Shown: positions 24,541 through 41,821, counted from the stretch's first letter. The stretch: DNA of 64,000 nt from Acanthacorydalis orientalis (GCA_034766995.1 CM068322.1:4691589-4755588), one strand, 5' to 3'. A program made the numbers and translations. Notes: generated from the letters alone by a model not told the origin.

Positions 24541-25700
24541 ATGTTTTCATAAGGTTACATCCTTTTTAATAACGCATGTGAAGTTGCAAATCATTTCGCT
24601 ATTAATTTTTCGCTTGACAGTTGTTCCAACACAAATTTTTCATGCAAAAGTCCAAAATGGATAAAATTGGAATTTGAGGGGAGATTCAGTTCTTCTTTTT
24701 AAAGGAAAACAGCGAAATAAATCTTATAATATCTCTAATAAGATCTAATAAATCTTCTCTGCAGAATATTTTCTGCATTGAGAGAATTCTGTCCTTTCTA
24801 CGAAACTGTTCGACTTTGGGCGAATGAATTTAAATGTGGCAGAATGACGCACCACGCTCAGAAGCCACAAAAGCAGCCATCACACTAAAAATCATCGATA
24901 AAGTCCACGATATGGTTTTGTTCGACAGGCAAGTAAAAGTGAATGGGATAGTAGAGGTCTTAGGCGACTCAACTGGGAGAACGCATTTAATTTTTCATAA
25001 TGAATTACGTATGAAAAAACTTTTCGCCCAATGTATGTTGCGTTTGCTCACTGCAGAGAAAAACGAGTTCATAAGAAAAAAATCTTTCGACTACATTGAA
25101 CTATTTAAGAAGAATCCAACGAAATTTATGCGTGGTTTTGTGACCATGTATGACACTTGGATTCGCCATTCTACATCAGAATCGAAAATGAAATGAAAAC
25201 AGTGGACAGAACGCAATGAAACGGCTCCGAAGAAGGGAAAGACGATTTACTCGACTGGAAAAGTTTAAGACATCAGTTTTCTGGGTTGTGAAAAGGATTA
25301 TCTTGATCGATATCTTCAAAAGTGAAAAAAAGTTGTTGGCTTTATACTACACAGCATTGTGGAGAATTTGAAAGGAGTGGTCTCGAAAAAAAAATCCCGG
25401 AATGACCAAGAAAAAGTTTTGTTTCATTAAAATAATGCATCGGTTCATTCAAACATTATCACTCAGTAAACACCTAATTGAAGTTTGAAATCTTTCCGAA
25501 TTCACCATATTCGACTCGGATTTCTATCTGTTCCAGAAATTCAAAAATTATTGAAAATATAGTCGACGTCCAAAAAGATAACAATACCAAAGACCATCAG
25601 TGAAGTGCACGGAATTGTTTAAGAACATCATTGATTCAAGCTGACTGAAATGTGTAACACTACGAGCATTCTAATAAACTGAAATTTTATTCACAACCCA
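24540..25700 (+). mobile_element. Decayed mariner, N- to C-terminus present
   Basis: Remnant of a mariner with a leader and nearly the whole transposase. Terminal repeats are not clear, so the limits are approximate. A second, 5'-truncated mariner relic starts directly after it at about 25708 in the same orientation. Confidence 0.75.
24657..25690 (+). pseudogene. Mariner transposase, heavily mutated
   Basis: ATG 24657 gives MDKIGI, a stop, then GEIQFFFLKGNS, the usual first helix. TVRLWANEFKCGR and NDAPRSEA follow. The longest open frame (24834-25196) covers IIDKVHDMVLFDRQVKVNGI (second helix-turn-helix), then MLRLLTAEKNEF. It ends with RGFVTMYDTWIRH, where the catalytic DETW motif reads YDTW: Asp is kept and the following Glu is lost. 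Downstream, KQWTERNETAPKKGK continues in another frame, and later matches are broken by many stops up to about 25680. Not functional. Confidence 0.8.
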
Positions 25701-25707
25701 AGAATTA

Positions 25708-26370
25708 AATATAAAAAAAGTTATCAGTAAAATAGGTGCCAGGTATACTGAAAATTAGTCAAAAACCCAATCGAATGAAAATTTCTCAAGACTGTTTGGA
25801 TCGTTTTATATAGGATATAACTGATTTTGTTGATCGTTTTGTAATCACTGATTATATGTGTGTCCATAAATACAGATCAAAAACAAAATAACAATCAAAA
25901 TACAGAAAGTAATATGATTGTTTATCACCAAAAAAAGAAGAAGTCCATTTTGTCCGTAGAAGATGCTCTTGCTTCCATTTTCAGGAATGGTAAGGGTATA
26001 TTATTGATTAATTATCTTCAAAACAATAATGGGAGAGTACTATACTGTCATTTTGGATTAACTGAATCAAAAAATTGGTGAAAAATACCGGGTTTATCAA
26101 AAAAGAAAAAAAATGTTCTTGAGGATATTGCATATACCCATGCAAGTGTCCTTTCTATATTATAAATCATTGAATTGAAGTACAATTTTCTGTCTATCCA
26201 GTTATATTATTCATTTAAATTTGATTCATTTGACTTACATTTATACTCGAACCTCCAAAATTTCCTTGATGGCAAGAGATTTTTTGAAACTATGTGCTGA
26301 AATCAGTAGAAAAACAGCTAAATTGAAGCTGGACAAAGAATGCTGAAATTCAAGGAGTTTATTTTAAAAA
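25708..26370 (+). pseudogene. Second mariner transposase relic, 5'-truncated
   Basis: Starts at the linker (VPGILKISQKPNRMKISQDC near 25740). It continues with RFVITDYMCVHKY at the first catalytic site, where DETW reads DYMC. The frame at 25860-26081 then has LSVEDALASIF and GILLINYLQNN. The second motif reads LEDIAYTHAS and the third falls in the segment SFDLHLYSNLQNFLDGKRF. The C-terminal tail is recognisable to about 26350. It lacks the DNA-binding half and carries several stops. Its N-terminal half was not found upstream of the preceding relic, so a simple nested insertion is not shown. Confidence 0.7.
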
Positions 26371-27464
26371 ATAAAAGTAATTCCAAAAAGATAAATAATC
26401 TTCTATTATAGGTCCAAACTTCTTAAATTTTACTCGCAGTTTAATATCAATTTTAAATGACTATTGATTCAATATAACAAAACATGAAGTTGAAAGTTAC
26501 AATATGAAAAAAAATTAATTTATCACCATTAACTTTCAATTGAATTTTTATTTTCTGAAATTAATTTTCAATTAATGACAATATCACCATCATTGAAGAG
26601 CAAAGATTCTGGCAACGTTATTATCAAAATCATCACTACCTTTAATATGAAAATATTTTCTTATGTGTGAAAATTGGAATTCATTTATGATAGTGAATTA
26701 GTCACAGTGTTAAAAATATAATTGTATACTCCTTATTTTAAGCATGTGTGTCAATTTTCTATATTTTTTCTGATAACAAGAACCATTAAAATATAATATT
26801 AATTTATTATTAATACAAATACATTAATCAAACGTGCACTTTCTTTTTTTTAAAAAAAAAAAACAAAAAAAACATAAATTTCAACAAATGACGCAAATTT
26901 GAACAAAAAAAAAGTGAAATATAGAATTATCTACACGAGTGATTAAAAATGTAGAACATAGTTAAAAATGGTGTCAATTTAAAAGAATTCCAGTGACATG
27001 AAGATAAAATAAAATGTCCTAAAATTAAACTTGCTGAAAAATACACTCATAAGCTTCATAAATCAAATTAACCTTATTCTTTCATCCTATTTCATTGGTG
27101 AAGTAGAGCTTGAACTCACATATATATGTTAATACGTGAACTACTTTACATTCATCCATGTCGCTTGGAAAATAATTTACACGATATAATTTGTGACGCT
27201 CATAAAAGCTTCTATTTTAGTATGAGAATGATTAGCGGCGTGTTTTAAAAGAAATCTAAAAAAAATATAATTTATAATCCTATTAATAAAGATTATTATT
27301 TTCAATACAGATCTACTCGTAATAATAATTCATTACAAAATCAGTACTTGATTCCTTTTAATTATAAGTATTTTATTGCAAAAATACAAATTTTACTATA
27401 TTATTTATAATAGAAGGAATGAAATAAATTTATCATAACATTTCAGAATATTCAATAAATACAG

Positions 27465-27510
<46 letters not shown>

Positions 27511-28066
27511 TATAAATTCAAAGTGTAATTATTTTTAATAACCACTGCTTTTTTAAATATTAAAAATGTATACTATATTTTCAAGAATAAAATAAAAAAA
27601 ACATTGATTTTTTTGATATAATTAAGCCATTTCAAATATCGTTCAGAATTAATTACATATTTTTTATTTATTTTAATAAGATCTTTATGAAAAATTTAGA
27701 ACTAAAAATATTCTTAATAAACATCAAATTAAATTTGTGTATTAAGTTATTCTTATACAGTCACAGCTTGTTAATTAATCCGCATACTTGAGCACTGGAT
27801 GTTCATCAATATAATGAATCATACTTTATATAAATAATAACATGATTATATCTTATTAACGATTTCCCTAATTGACCAATTTCTTCAAATTTCAACTTTA
27901 TGTGTTAAATATTATTCCTTATAGCTGTCTATTTCAAGCATATCTTTCATTCTTTTATTTCCTATATGGGGTGGACTATTGTTTCAATTTAAAATTCTAG
28001 ATATTTATTTATTTTAAGTGTAATGTTAATTCTACCTCTATAAATATCTCCACTTCTAAAATAACC

Positions 28067-28069
<3 letters not shown>
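26370..28069. other. AT-rich non-coding DNA
   Basis: No gene is recognised. There is an A-rich tract at 26850-26875 and a TA array at 27469-27504. Confidence 0.55.

Positions 28070-28112
<43 letters not shown>
28070..28112. repeat. (TA)n array at mariner left end
   Basis: About 40 bp of TA repeat with one TACATA step, running up to the element at 28113. Confidence 0.95.
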
Positions 28113-29468
<1,356 letters not shown>

Positions 29469-30090
29469 GTTCACAGTACGTAACCCCTTATTTTTATTGT
29501 TGAACACATATTTGAAACTTCGTGAGTGGCTTCATTTTGACGAGTCTACCACACTTTTCCTCTGCAGAAATTCACGGTAACGCTGTGTTTTCAAACACGT
29601 TTTTTTGTCGGACTGGCAATACGGCGCAATATTTTTGTCGACACGCCAATATTCGGTGATAAAATATACTCATCTATCAAGTGTGATTTTTGGCCAACAC
29701 GTGGTAATCACCATACCGTTTATCGAAAAAATGACATTTATTTATTAAACAATCTTGCAAAAATTAAACCTATGGTAATCACAAAACACAACCTCGTTAT
29801 TTCGGCATGTAATGGGCGGTAGACTTATCTGTCGCCGGATCGTTTCTGTAGATCAAGTTTTGTTTCGTATTTTTTATCAAATTATCTTTCAATTTCACTG
29901 CAAAAAAAGTATGTGGTCATTACATTATGTAATATTATAAAATTGACATTTCGAAATTATGCATTTGAAAACACAACGTTACCGAGAATTTTCGCAGAGG
30001 AAAAGTGTGTTAGACTCATCAAAATGAATCCACTCACGAAGTTTCAAATATGTGGTAATCAACAAAAATAAGGGGTTACGTACCGTGGAC
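29469..30090. mobile_element. Foldback/MITE-like element with 127-bp inverted repeats
   Basis: The left arm 29469-29595 and the right arm 29964-30090 are inverted copies, about 88% identical by eye. The outer ends read GTTCACAGTACGTAACCCC and, inverted, GTCCACGGTACGTAACCCC. A TA lies just outside both ends (29467-29468 and 30091-30092), matching a Tc1/mariner-type target duplication. The total length is 622 bp. The 368-bp core has no open frame of note and is richer in CG (GTCGACACGCC, GTCGCCGGATCG) than the surroundings. It is non-autonomous; the parent element is unknown. Confidence 0.85.
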
Positions 30091-30092
30091 TA

Positions 30093-31285
30093 AATGTTTT
30101 GTTTTCTAAAATTTCATAAGCCATGTAATTCTTAATAAATCTTCGATTTTGTAAATATAGCATACACTAATAAATAATATCGTAAGTACTCTTGAACATC
30201 AGAATAATAACTTTTCTATTTCTTCTTTTTCCTAATAGTTTATTTAACTTTTAGTGTTGTCACTATGAATCTGCCCACAACTTTATCGAAAGACTTTAGA
30301 GCATATCGGATGTTGATTATTATTTAAAATAAAAATTTAATTTTAATTAATATTCTAAGCAAAGATAATAATAAACTGTGTTCTAGAAAGAATATTTTGT
30401 ATTTATATTAATATTAATAAATACAATGTGTTTTAACCTTCAATTTTATGCGTTCCTTTATAGAAAAATACACGCAGGATTTATTTTTAAATATTTAAAT
30501 ACGAGTGTCGAATTCTACCCGAATTTATGTATGTTATCTATACTATATTAGCGCCCATTACGTAAAAAATACTATCAAAAAGTCAAAATGGCACTAAATT
30601 TCAAAATATCATCAAAATGCCAAAATTCTATCAATATTCTATCAATTAGAATCAAGAATAAAATCTGTGAGATGTATACGTGAAAATAGTTATTAAGAAC
30701 ACATGAATATTTTTGGACAAGAGATCATGGCTCTTGAAGAGCTTGAGATGTTTAGGAGCAAAAAATAAACCTTAGGTTTTAACGTTTCAAGCAGTGTAAT
30801 TTTTCCTACGACACATTTTATCATCGTGCATTATAACACTTATTGAAATCAGTAGGAAACTGTAAAAATAAATCTCTTTCAGTGTTATAAATTTCTTTCA
30901 CTGTATATATACGAAATAAAATTGAGACTTTAAATTCAATTTATTTTTTTACTATATAAAAAATCGACGAGTTTAATTCAATATCATTATATCCACCCAA
31001 AAAATTGTTTTATTTTTAATATTTTAAAAGATCATAAAACCCAGTTTCACTAATTGTAAAATTTAAAATAAAAACAGAAAATTTATTTTATTAATTCTTG
31101 TAGTTACCAGAATGTAATATGTAAATACACGATAGTGGAAAGTAACAAAATAATTTAATATTTAATTACTATTTTTATTTCACAATTTTCAAACTCTATT
31201 TTGTGATTTACAATCGGAATGTAATAATTTTTAAATTTTAAAATTTTTATCACTGAACGCCTTATAAGAGTAATTATTTTCATTA

Positions 31286-31287
<2 letters not shown>
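30093..31287. other. AT-rich non-coding DNA
   Basis: No gene is recognised. A low-complexity patch rich in ATCAAAA/TCTATCAA words occurs at 30565-30655. Confidence 0.5.
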
Positions 31288-31323
<36 letters not shown>

Positions 31324-31358
31324 CATACATATGTATGTATTTATGTATGTATGTATAG
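31288..31358. repeat. (TA)n with flanking (TACA)n/(TGTA)n inverted repeat
   Basis: A TA array followed by ACATACATACATATGTATGT and then ATTTATGTATGTATG forms an imperfect inverted tetranucleotide repeat. Confidence 0.9.
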
Positions 31359-31569
31359 TAATTATGAACGCTGGTAATTATCGTAACATTAGTAAGAAAA
31401 TATAATAATCATACAAAACGTACAAAAACACATTTAATATCCATTTAAACAGGAACCAAATTTCCGGACCACCTAAATATACATATATATTTTCTTGGAA
31501 AAACGACTGAATTATCTACTAGTATTAACCAATTTCCTTTTTTTGTGTAAATAAATATTTAAAAGTCAC

Positions 31570-31970
31570 ACGATTCGAAGAACGCAGGAAGGCAGACGAT
31601 CTCGTTGTCATTCAATTCAACACATAAACGCTAATCCGTATACGCGTTTAACGCAAGAATGCTTACGAAAGACGCCGTACATTTACCACTATATAAGGGG
31701 TGTATAATCTTAAAATCCCACCCATCGACACCGAGATGGCTGACTCATGACTTCATGATTATGTGCACAATTCGCGTGAGAACGAATGCGCGTTCACATA
31801 CATTTCAAAAGTATATATCAACTGGTAGACATGTTAAATCATGCCGACTGTACAACGAGAGCTATCTAAATTCACATACAGCCATTCATATCGTCTTTAT
31901 GGGGCATTTACATTGTTTCTTTTCATTTATATTTGCGAGGGAGAATCAGAAAATAAAGTGAAAATGCTCG
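31570..31970 (+). other. GC-richer block with TATA-like motif and a 100-codon frame
   Basis: Composition rises above background. A consensus-like TATATAAG occurs near 31692, but no good initiator follows about 30 nt later. The frame 31659-31961 (MLTKDAVHLPLYKG...) has 100 codons and no recognised domain. An overlapping frame (31841-32032) has 63. I cannot say which strand, if either, is transcribed. It could be a regulatory block or a diverged exon. Confidence 0.25.
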
Positions 31971-32327
31971 CAATTCCCTACATAAATACATATTTACATA
32001 ACGTAATCAAACAGAATATTTTTTTTATCTGAGTAGAACAAATTGTACTAGCTGTTCTCATAGAACGTTTACTTTAGTTCATATTGAATATAAAGGAACA
32101 AATTATAGTATTTTTATTCCATCAAAATTTCATTGAAATCTAAATTTTAGTAAACAAAAACAATATGACTTTTATTAAATTATTTATAGTAATAAAAGAA
32201 AATTGAGAAATAATTTAAAAAAAGTTTTCTGGCATATTTAAAAAATATAAAAGATTTCTGTATTATGATAAAAACGTGCAATTTCCAAATCGGATTCTTA
32301 GTTATATGAATATATATATATATATAT

Positions 32328-33590
32328 GCAGAGTGTTAAAATAAGGACGCATTTTTTTAAATTTGAAATAGAACAAAGAATTTGTGTTGAAATTTCAAGT
32401 TTCTTTTTTAATAATAGTAGGAGGTATGTCATTTATAAATGAAAAATAATTTTCTGTAAGTGACTACCGCGTGCTTTCTTAGATGTAAACATTCTTGTTA
32501 AAATTTTCAATAATATCGCTAATAAAACCGGTGTCTGTTACACCAAATACTCTTTGGATTTCGACTTTTAGGTCGGAAATTGTTTAAGAATTATTGGCAT
32601 TCATCTGTCCTTTAACATGAACCCAAATAAAGTAGTCCAAAGGTGTTAAATCGCAGGATTTTGGTGGCCAAAGAATAATGCGACCAGGAAATTTCGTCCT
32701 CAATAAATCAATTGTTTCAGCAGTTGTCCAGTTTGATGCACTGTCCTGTTGGAACTACATGTCCTTCAGATCAATATCATCCAATACTTTCCACGAAAAA
32801 TTGGTTATCATATTTTGGTATCTTTCTCCATTCACAGTAATCGCTTTACCAGCCTGATTCTCAAAAAAGTAAGGATCAATGACTTCACCGGACCGAAGTG
32901 GATACAAAACATTTCCTCTTTCTATATAAAGTGGCTTCTGAACGATAAACCGCTGAGTTATTTCACTCCAGATTCGGCAATTTTGCTTGTTATCGTTGCC
33001 AAAGAGTTTTAAATGAGCTCAACGCTCAATATTACTTTTTAGAAAAACCGTGTTGTCGCAGTATTTAATTAATAAATCTCTGGCGCAGGTAATTGTGTTC
33101 TGGTTTCACTTCTTGTGATAATTGAATCTTATAAGCTCTCAGAAATAAATCCTTATGCAAAATACGCCATGGGGTTATTTATGAAAGTCCTAATTGTTTT
33201 GAACGTCGTGGAATTGACAATTTCGGTTCTTCTGGTACACATTCATGAACCAAGTCATTTTTTTCTTCAGAACGAACACTACGAACACGTGTTCGTGCTT
33301 CTTTATCCTTAACCGATCTAGTCCCTTCAAATTTTCAGACTAATCGAAGAATTGTTGATTTATATGAACGAGTATGTGGAGAATAAATATCGCGTAATTT
33401 ACGAAATATATTTTTTATAGAACGACAATTTTCATTACAAAATTTTATTATTTAAATACGTTGTTTTTTTTGTATAAGAACCCATAACTAAAAACAATGT
33501 CAAAACTTAACAATTGTCAAACAATACAGCTATCAGTTTTACATCTGTAAAATATAACCTCTTAAAAATTACGTCCGTTTAGGAAAACTT
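32328..33590 (-). mobile_element. Tc1-like element (possibly DD41D-type), full length
   Basis: The terminal repeats are imperfect but recognisable. Near the left end is AAGGACGCATTTTT (from 32343). The right end, inverted, reads ACGGACGTAATTTTT (to about 33578). The outer 12-15 bp match less well. The left end follows a (TA)n tract (32310-32327) and the right end is followed by TATA. The length of about 1.26 kb fits. One transposase lies on the minus strand. The plus-strand frame at 32749-33012 is only its antisense shadow. Confidence 0.75.
32437..33485 (-). pseudogene. Tc1-like transposase, decayed
   Basis: ATG 33485 begins MGSYTKK and shifts frame into the first helix-turn-helix (IIKFCNENCRSIKNIFRKLR). 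Next come VKDKEARTRVRSVRSEEKND, RRSKQLGLS and WRILHKDLFLRAYKIQLSQE. The first catalytic motif, normally SDEA, reads SVE: the Asp codon has become Val. Then PYFFENQAGKAITVNGERYQ, FQQDSASNW (second Asp) and SCDLTPLDYF (third Asp). Compared with intact relatives a few residues before the WPP motif seem deleted, so the spacing between the last two aspartates is short. The C-terminus is recognisable to about 32437. Multiple stops; inactive. Confidence 0.8.
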
Positions 33591-33594
33591 TATA

Positions 33595-35198
33595 TAACTG
33601 TTGACATTTTTTATAAATAAACAATCCAAAATTATTTCTATATCCAATAACTAATTTTCAATTTTTTTCTAAATTACGTCATACAAATTAACATTTTTAA
33701 GTTAAAATAAGTGTTTATATGAGAATCTCACACCAAATTGAAGATTTCGCACTATTTGCAATTAGAGGAGAAAATACCTTCACTTGAATTATATTCGATG
33801 TTTAAATTTGTTATTAGTCTGTATTATTACCAACTTAAAATATCAGTTTACCATAGAACATGTATAAATGAAAATGCATGAATAAAATATATCCACTATT
33901 AATTTAGAAAATTTACAAAAATAAAACATAAATAGTGTTAAACATATGAAGTTCAGTTCACTGTTGACAGAAAATGTACTTATGATCCTGACTTAATACA
34001 CATCAATGTATTATTTTACTCCTCAGAACAGTGTGTTATGCAAAAAAAATAGTTTAACGAATCAAATAAATAACACCAAAAAAAATTGTTACTATACATA
34101 TTACAATAAAGTATACATAATTCTAATTAAATTCAGGATATCAGGCAAAAAATAGTAGGTGATAAAGAGATTATAATTGAGTAATACAATTTTATGTACA
34201 AAAATGAAATATATAAAAACACCACTTGTATAACTAATGTAACAAAGTGCTTAATCATAAAATTAATGAAACTTTTATCGCAGAAAAAATATAAAATAGT
34301 ATTTTTGGTGTATTTGAATTTATTGATACAAATTAAATTCATAATGCATAACTATATCTTTGATTGAGTAAATAAACTAAATAAATGAATATATTAAATA
34401 TTTTCCAACAGAATTGTGCTTATTGATAAATAAACAGGTGAGGAAATTCCGATGTAAATGAAAACCCAATATCAGCTGTTATAAATGCTAATTAGAAAAT
34501 ATATTATCAGTTCTTTCACGAACTGAAATTCAGTAGTTCCGACAGCAGAAAAACATGCATAAGAGTCAAAGTTGTTATTTTCCACGAAACACACTGCAGC
34601 GCACTGTTGCTATTGCTATGGTGAACGTTCACTGCAGATGATGATTGATTGTTTTTCATGGCTTGCCGCGTTTCACTTCACAATGGAGCGAGTAACTTTT
34701 TTGTTTTTTATTAATCTACGATACGGAAGCGGACATTTATTAAAATCATGATTAATCATCGCAATGTCATTAGGTTAAACGTGTTACTTTTTTATAAACG
34801 ATTTTTTTTTTAAATTTAAATTGTGTGTCGTTTCAATAGTGGTATGATATTATCAATAATGTTATTACTTATATTCTGTGTAGTGATTTTTATGTAAACA
34901 GCTGACAGTTTTTAATATTACTTTTTCATATACACACTCTTTCTATACACTTTATAAGTACAATTTTGAATGAGTAAAATTAATCAAAGTCATACCAGTT
35001 CATATAAAGAAAATTTCATACATTTTAATTGAAACTATTGAATATTTTCTTGATATTAGAGTTATAATCTTGATACCAGGAGCATAAACCTTCCAGTCGT
35101 ATTTATACTTTGAAAATCCAAACAGTCAACAATTTCAATTATTTTCTAACAGGTACAATATGCATTTTACTATTTATTATTATTCTCGATAAAAAATG

Positions 35199-35200
<2 letters not shown>
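33595..35200. other. AT-rich non-coding DNA with one CpG-richer patch
   Basis: No gene is recognised. The 34540-34700 patch is described separately. Confidence 0.5.
34516..34700. other. GC-richer patch with divergent short frames
   Basis: A 47-codon minus-strand frame (34659-34516) reads MKNNQSSSAVNVHHSNSNSA and onwards. An ATG on the plus strand at 34683, in the good context CACAATGG, gives 22 codons. CACTGCAG occurs twice about 40 bp apart. No homology is recognised. A divergent promoter or a conserved non-coding element would fit equally. Confidence 0.2.

Positions 35201-35239
<39 letters not shown>
35201..35239. repeat. (TA)n microsatellite
   Basis: About 39 bp of TA repeat. Confidence 0.95.
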
Positions 35240-38992
<3,753 letters not shown>

Positions 38993-38998
<6 letters not shown>

Positions 38999-40254
38999 AT
39001 CAAGAAAGTTTTGTCGCTGTTATAAGTACAATAATTCCAAGAATGGTTTACCTTTGTTATGGAACAAAATTCCAATAATTGTTTATCAGTAATATTAGCA
39101 GGTGTTTTAAATGAATCTCGAACTGTTCATTTTAATTTAAAAAATAATTCAAACCCTTAAAAAAGTCTATGAAAAATAGTGTAGTACATACGTATTTGCT
39201 TTATGAATTTCAACTTGGGACTAACGCTACAGAAACTGCAAAAAAATTGTACTGCGTTAGAGAAACTACAGTTACATCAAGAACGGACCAGAGATGGTTT
39301 AAAAAATTTTCTGTCTGGGATGAATTCATTAAAGATGAGACCAGATCAGTGACCATCAAATTCAAATATCGACGAATCGGAGACAATTATTAAAACAAAT
39401 TCCAGTTTAACGTGTCAACAGCGTGCAGAATTGTTGAAAATGACGAAACAATATGGAAGAATTTACACAAAATAGGAAAAAGGTGAAAAATTAAGTAAAT
39501 GGTTACCACACGAATTAACTCCGAATAACAAATTACAGCGTCTTACAATCTGTACATCTCTTATTTCATGACTAAAATTAGAAAAATTTTTGGATCAAAT
39601 TTTGATCACTGATGAGAAATGGAATATTTATTCCAAGTACAAACGTACTCATCACTGGCTTTCATTAGGTGATCCTGCCCCGCAAAGTCCTAAATGAAAA
39701 TTAACACCGCGAAAACGTCGTCTCTGTGTTTGATGGACTTCAAAAGGAATTATTCACTATGAATATCTACAAGTTGGTCAAACTCTCACGGAAAACATTT
39801 ATAGTGAACAACTCCAGCAAGTACACGATGATTAAAACAAAAACAGTCAGCACTTGTAAATTGTAAAAAAAGGATTATCTTTGCGAGATAACGCACGACC
39901 ACACGTTGCAGTAGAGACTAGAACAAAAATTATGAATTTAGGGTGGGAGATCCTCCCCCATACTTCGTATTTCCAAGTCATATCTCCATCAGATTATCGG
40001 CTATTTTTATCTTTGGACAATCATATGCGTGGTAAACAGTTTAATAATGAAGAAGAATTAAAAATGGAGGTGTCTACATTTTTTGAAAATAAAAATAAGC
40101 ATTTTTATAAAAATCGAATTTATAAATTATCTTCTCGCTGGGAAAGGGTTGTTCAATGCGAAAGTGGACATTTTGATGAATAAAGTTATTTTATGTAAGA
40201 ATACACAAATGTTTTTTTTATTTAAAAAAAGACAGAACTTTTTGTTTACCGAAT
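38993..40254 (+). mobile_element. Full-length decayed mariner, third lineage
   Basis: The left end GGTAATCAAGAAAGTTTTGTC (in parts GGTAATCAAG and AAAGTTTTGTC, from 38995) matches the inverted right end GGTAAACAAAAAGTTCTGTC (from about 40250 back to 40231). The left end abuts a (TA)n array (38947-38992) and the right end is followed by TATATG. The length is about 1.26 kb. Its ends and transposase differ from those at 5.1 and 15 kb. Confidence 0.85.
39169..40183 (+). pseudogene. Mariner transposase, frameshifted
   Basis: ATG 39169 starts a 74-codon frame with the first helix-turn-helix (YLLYEFQLGTNATETAKKLY; RWFKKFSVWDEFIKDETRSV). The middle is broken by stops but shows KWLPHELTPNNK and LITDEKWNIYSKY (first catalytic Asp at 39611-39613). 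It continues with GIIHYEYLQVGQTLTENIYS. The last open frame has LRDNARPHV (second Asp, 39887-39889) and SPSDYRLF (third Asp, 39992-39994). The 34 residues between them give DD34D. It ends CESGHFDE at 40181-40183. All catalytic residues survive, but stops and a frameshift inactivate it. Confidence 0.88.
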
Positions 40255-41537
40255 ATATGTACGTATCTTACCTAATGTTTACATTATATTCTATAACTAA
40301 AATATATATATATATATATATAAAATTATGTAAATATAATCATATACGATTTTTAAAATAAACACTTCAACGAAATTTTAAATATATAAGCTTCAAGGAA
40401 GTATATAATTCATAATCATGTACTTTAGTTTTAAGAATAATATAAAATAGAAAATATAATATAGATAGATATAGAGTATAAAATATAGATATAATATAGA
40501 ATAATATAGAAAATTATATACATTTTTACTATCCAAAGAAAGACCGCTGTGAATGTTCCGACAGTTCGGAAACGATTTTAAAAATCCTGTTGGAAATATT
40601 TTTTTTAAATATGCTCTATGATCTATAAGTCGTTCCTAGATTGATAATAATAAAATTTTATTATTAATTCAGAATGCTATAAATACTACTACGAAGAAAA
40701 TTTCCATAAGTCTTTTCATAACGTAAAGATCAGTTGATGGTCATTTGAGAAAACTTAGCTGCATATTTCGCTATTATATATACATGCTACTTAAAATGGC
40801 TAATAAAATATAACAATCTTTGCTCCTCGAACGCTTCCAGAGTATTGCATTTTTGAACTGTTCGTTATTTTCGCGAAAAGTAGTTTTTTTCTTACGAAAG
40901 ATAAAAAAAAAACAGTAAAAATGAAGTAAATTACCATTGGTTTGCGAAATCCACATCCAGTCTACATTTAAGCAAAGTGATAGCTGTATGTGTAAAGTGT
41001 ATAAGCAAAGTGTAGCTGTACCTGGTAGGTTTGAATTAGTTTGTTGTTTTATGAGTTTTTAACCAACAATCAATCCTTCACTACGGATCAATATTGTTCC
41101 GTAATGAACAACGAGTACAGCTTCAAAATCATCCAGCGTAGAAAAACAACAAACACTTGTAGCAAATAGAGATATTGTATTATGTTAGAAAATTTCAAGA
41201 CATGCATATTTTTAATCATTAGACAAAAATGATTGGAGTTTAAATGAGATTTTTATATAAATATTAGTTTTTATCATGTCTTTTGGTTTGATTGACATCT
41301 GTTCCAGTCACTCCAGAATCGCTTCAATCGAAAATAATTTGAGAGCTTACACGCTACCAAGAATCAACTGAATGCTTTCTTTACTGATAATCTAACGAAT
41401 TTATTCCTTAGATATTTATAATTTTACCATCAACATTGGTTCAATTCATACAAAATATAAATACTTATATTAATAATTAAATGAATTTTTGAAAATAAAG
41501 TTTATTTTGAATAAAAAGTCATGAAATTTTAGATCAA

Positions 41538-41541
<4 letters not shown>
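40255..41541. other. AT-rich non-coding DNA
   Basis: No gene is recognised. A TA tract lies near 40302-40322 and degenerate ATAGATAT repeats near 40440-40510. Confidence 0.5.

Positions 41542-41596
<55 letters not shown>
41542..41596. repeat. (TA)n microsatellite
   Basis: About 55 bp of TA repeat. It is followed by a short inverted repeat AACGACCGTT/AACGATCGTT near 41625-41651. Confidence 0.95.
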
Positions 41597-41599
<3 letters not shown>

Positions 41600-41821
41600 G
41601 GCCATCGCTGAACAACCATAATTAGTACAGGGCTAACGACCGTTCCTTGAAACGATCGTTATGTAAGGCACTTATAATATGCAAATCTTCTAATTTGTGC
41701 AAAGCCACCAAAGTCATTCAAAATCGTACATTAGATAAAATTTTATTTTAAAGGTACGTATAAGAAATGAAAATAAATTATTTTGCTTTACATTTTGTTG
41801 CTAATAATCCTTTTTTATTGA

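Noticed and set aside
32749..33312. Plus-strand frames of 65-87 codons
   Set aside because: Antisense of the Tc1-like transposase, whose motifs are all on the minus strand.
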